Source of the DNA: Bacillota bacterium
GTDB lineage: Bacteria; Bacillota; Dethiobacteria; Dethiobacterales; Dethiobacteraceae
NCBI GenBank assembly: GCA_012841735.1
Contig: DUUE01000399.1
Span: 1 to 6,005, forward strand
Direction: 5' to 3'
Length of the DNA stretch: 6,005 bases
The position numbers were made by a program, and so were the translations under genes. The notes beneath the pieces are model-generated. The model searched no databases. It had not been told where the DNA came from and saw only the letters and a list, made by a program, of their open reading frames with translations. This document shows positions 5,804-6,005 of this stretch, piece after piece (the stretch's first letter is position 1; every line of letters starts with the position of its first letter).

Positions 5804-5822
5804 CCCAGATATGTTTAATCCA

Positions 5823-5960
5823 TTACTCGTCTTTTTTGGTGTCGCAGCAAGTTTTCTCTTTCTTTTCTCCATGGCACCGCTTGATAAGTTTTTCGCTGCA
5901 TTTGCCATCTTTTGGCCTGCGCTCTGGATGTTCACATTTTGATTTTGATTCACACCCCAT
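5823..5960 (-). CDS. Small cysteine-rich protein, probably metal-binding
   Basis: A 45-residue open frame from ATG at 5960 to TAA at 5823-5825. It begins MGCESKSKCEHPERRPKDG and continues through KCSEKLIKRCHGEKKEKTCC to a DTKKDE end. A strong AAAGGGGGGA site lies about 10 bases before the ATG, which supports translation. It has six cysteines (3, 9, 21, 29, 38, 39) and two histidines (11, 30), otherwise mostly Lys, Glu and Arg, with no hydrophobic core. Such a composition suggests folding around bound metal, for example zinc or iron; that is inference. The pattern C-x-HP-x-x-RP, KCS-x-x-x-I-x-x-CHG resembles short uncharacterised proteins I recall from anaerobes, but I cannot check this. A longer overlapping frame on the same strand has no plausible protein composition. 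Its promoter would lie beyond the right edge. Confidence 0.75.
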   Translation of the reverse strand: MGCESKSKCEHPERRPKDGKCSEKLIKRCHGEKKEKTCCDTKKDE

Positions 5961-6005
5961 TCCGGTTTCTTCCCCCCTTTCTGCAGCAAGAACGATAATT
6001 AAGAA

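Noticed and set aside
5602..5818. Short open frames on both strands containing PPERSEGSP or its antisense
   Set aside because: These are translations of a dispersed noncoding repeat, a known source of spurious proteins.
5684..5989. A 101-codon minus-strand frame at the right end
   Set aside because: It runs through the repeat block and reads as low-complexity hydrophobic sequence at its end. The 45-residue frame in another phase has the better ribosome site and a coherent Cys/His pattern.

Overview
The window looks like chromosome from an anaerobic Firmicute of the Clostridia, possibly a Moorella/Desulfotomaculum-like lineage. The evidence is an oxygen-sensitive glycyl radical enzyme with its activase, very strong AGGAGG-type ribosome binding sites, GC-rich operon genes and short palindromic repeats of a kind common in such genomes. 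The genus assignment is inference only.

Layout. At the left edge (1-179, + strand) is the C-terminal end of an unidentified gene. It converges on a three-gene minus-strand operon, and a tandem pair of 31-bp palindromic repeats (190-253) fills the gap. Read in transcription order the operon is: a glycyl radical enzyme (4330-1955), its radical-SAM activating enzyme (1940-1011), and a flavin-type split-barrel protein (1008-259). The genes are 14 and 2 bases apart, so co-transcription is very likely. The activase would install the radical on Gly767 of the enzyme. The enzyme has the Cys-x-Glu active site typical of dehydratases and decarboxylases of this superfamily, but in an unusual sequence context, so its substrate cannot be named. 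The split-barrel protein is an unexpected third partner and appears internally duplicated.

The 333-base gap 4331-4663 is divergent. It holds three near-identical CCGGA-type elements spaced about 30 bp apart in front of the operon, a cluster of mutually exclusive small hairpins, and a clear promoter for a tRNA-Lys(CTT) gene (4664-4739) that ends in a strong intrinsic terminator.

To the right of the tRNA the character changes. A tryptophan-rich protein of unknown function with a more AT-rich gene (4822-5568, - strand) is followed by an A/G-rich stretch of degenerate repeats (5620-5803). Last comes a 45-residue cysteine-rich protein (5823-5960, - strand) that is easily missed because a longer meaningless frame covers it.

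The best candidates for something undescribed are the glycyl radical enzyme plus split-barrel operon with its phased upstream elements, and the small cysteine-rich protein.
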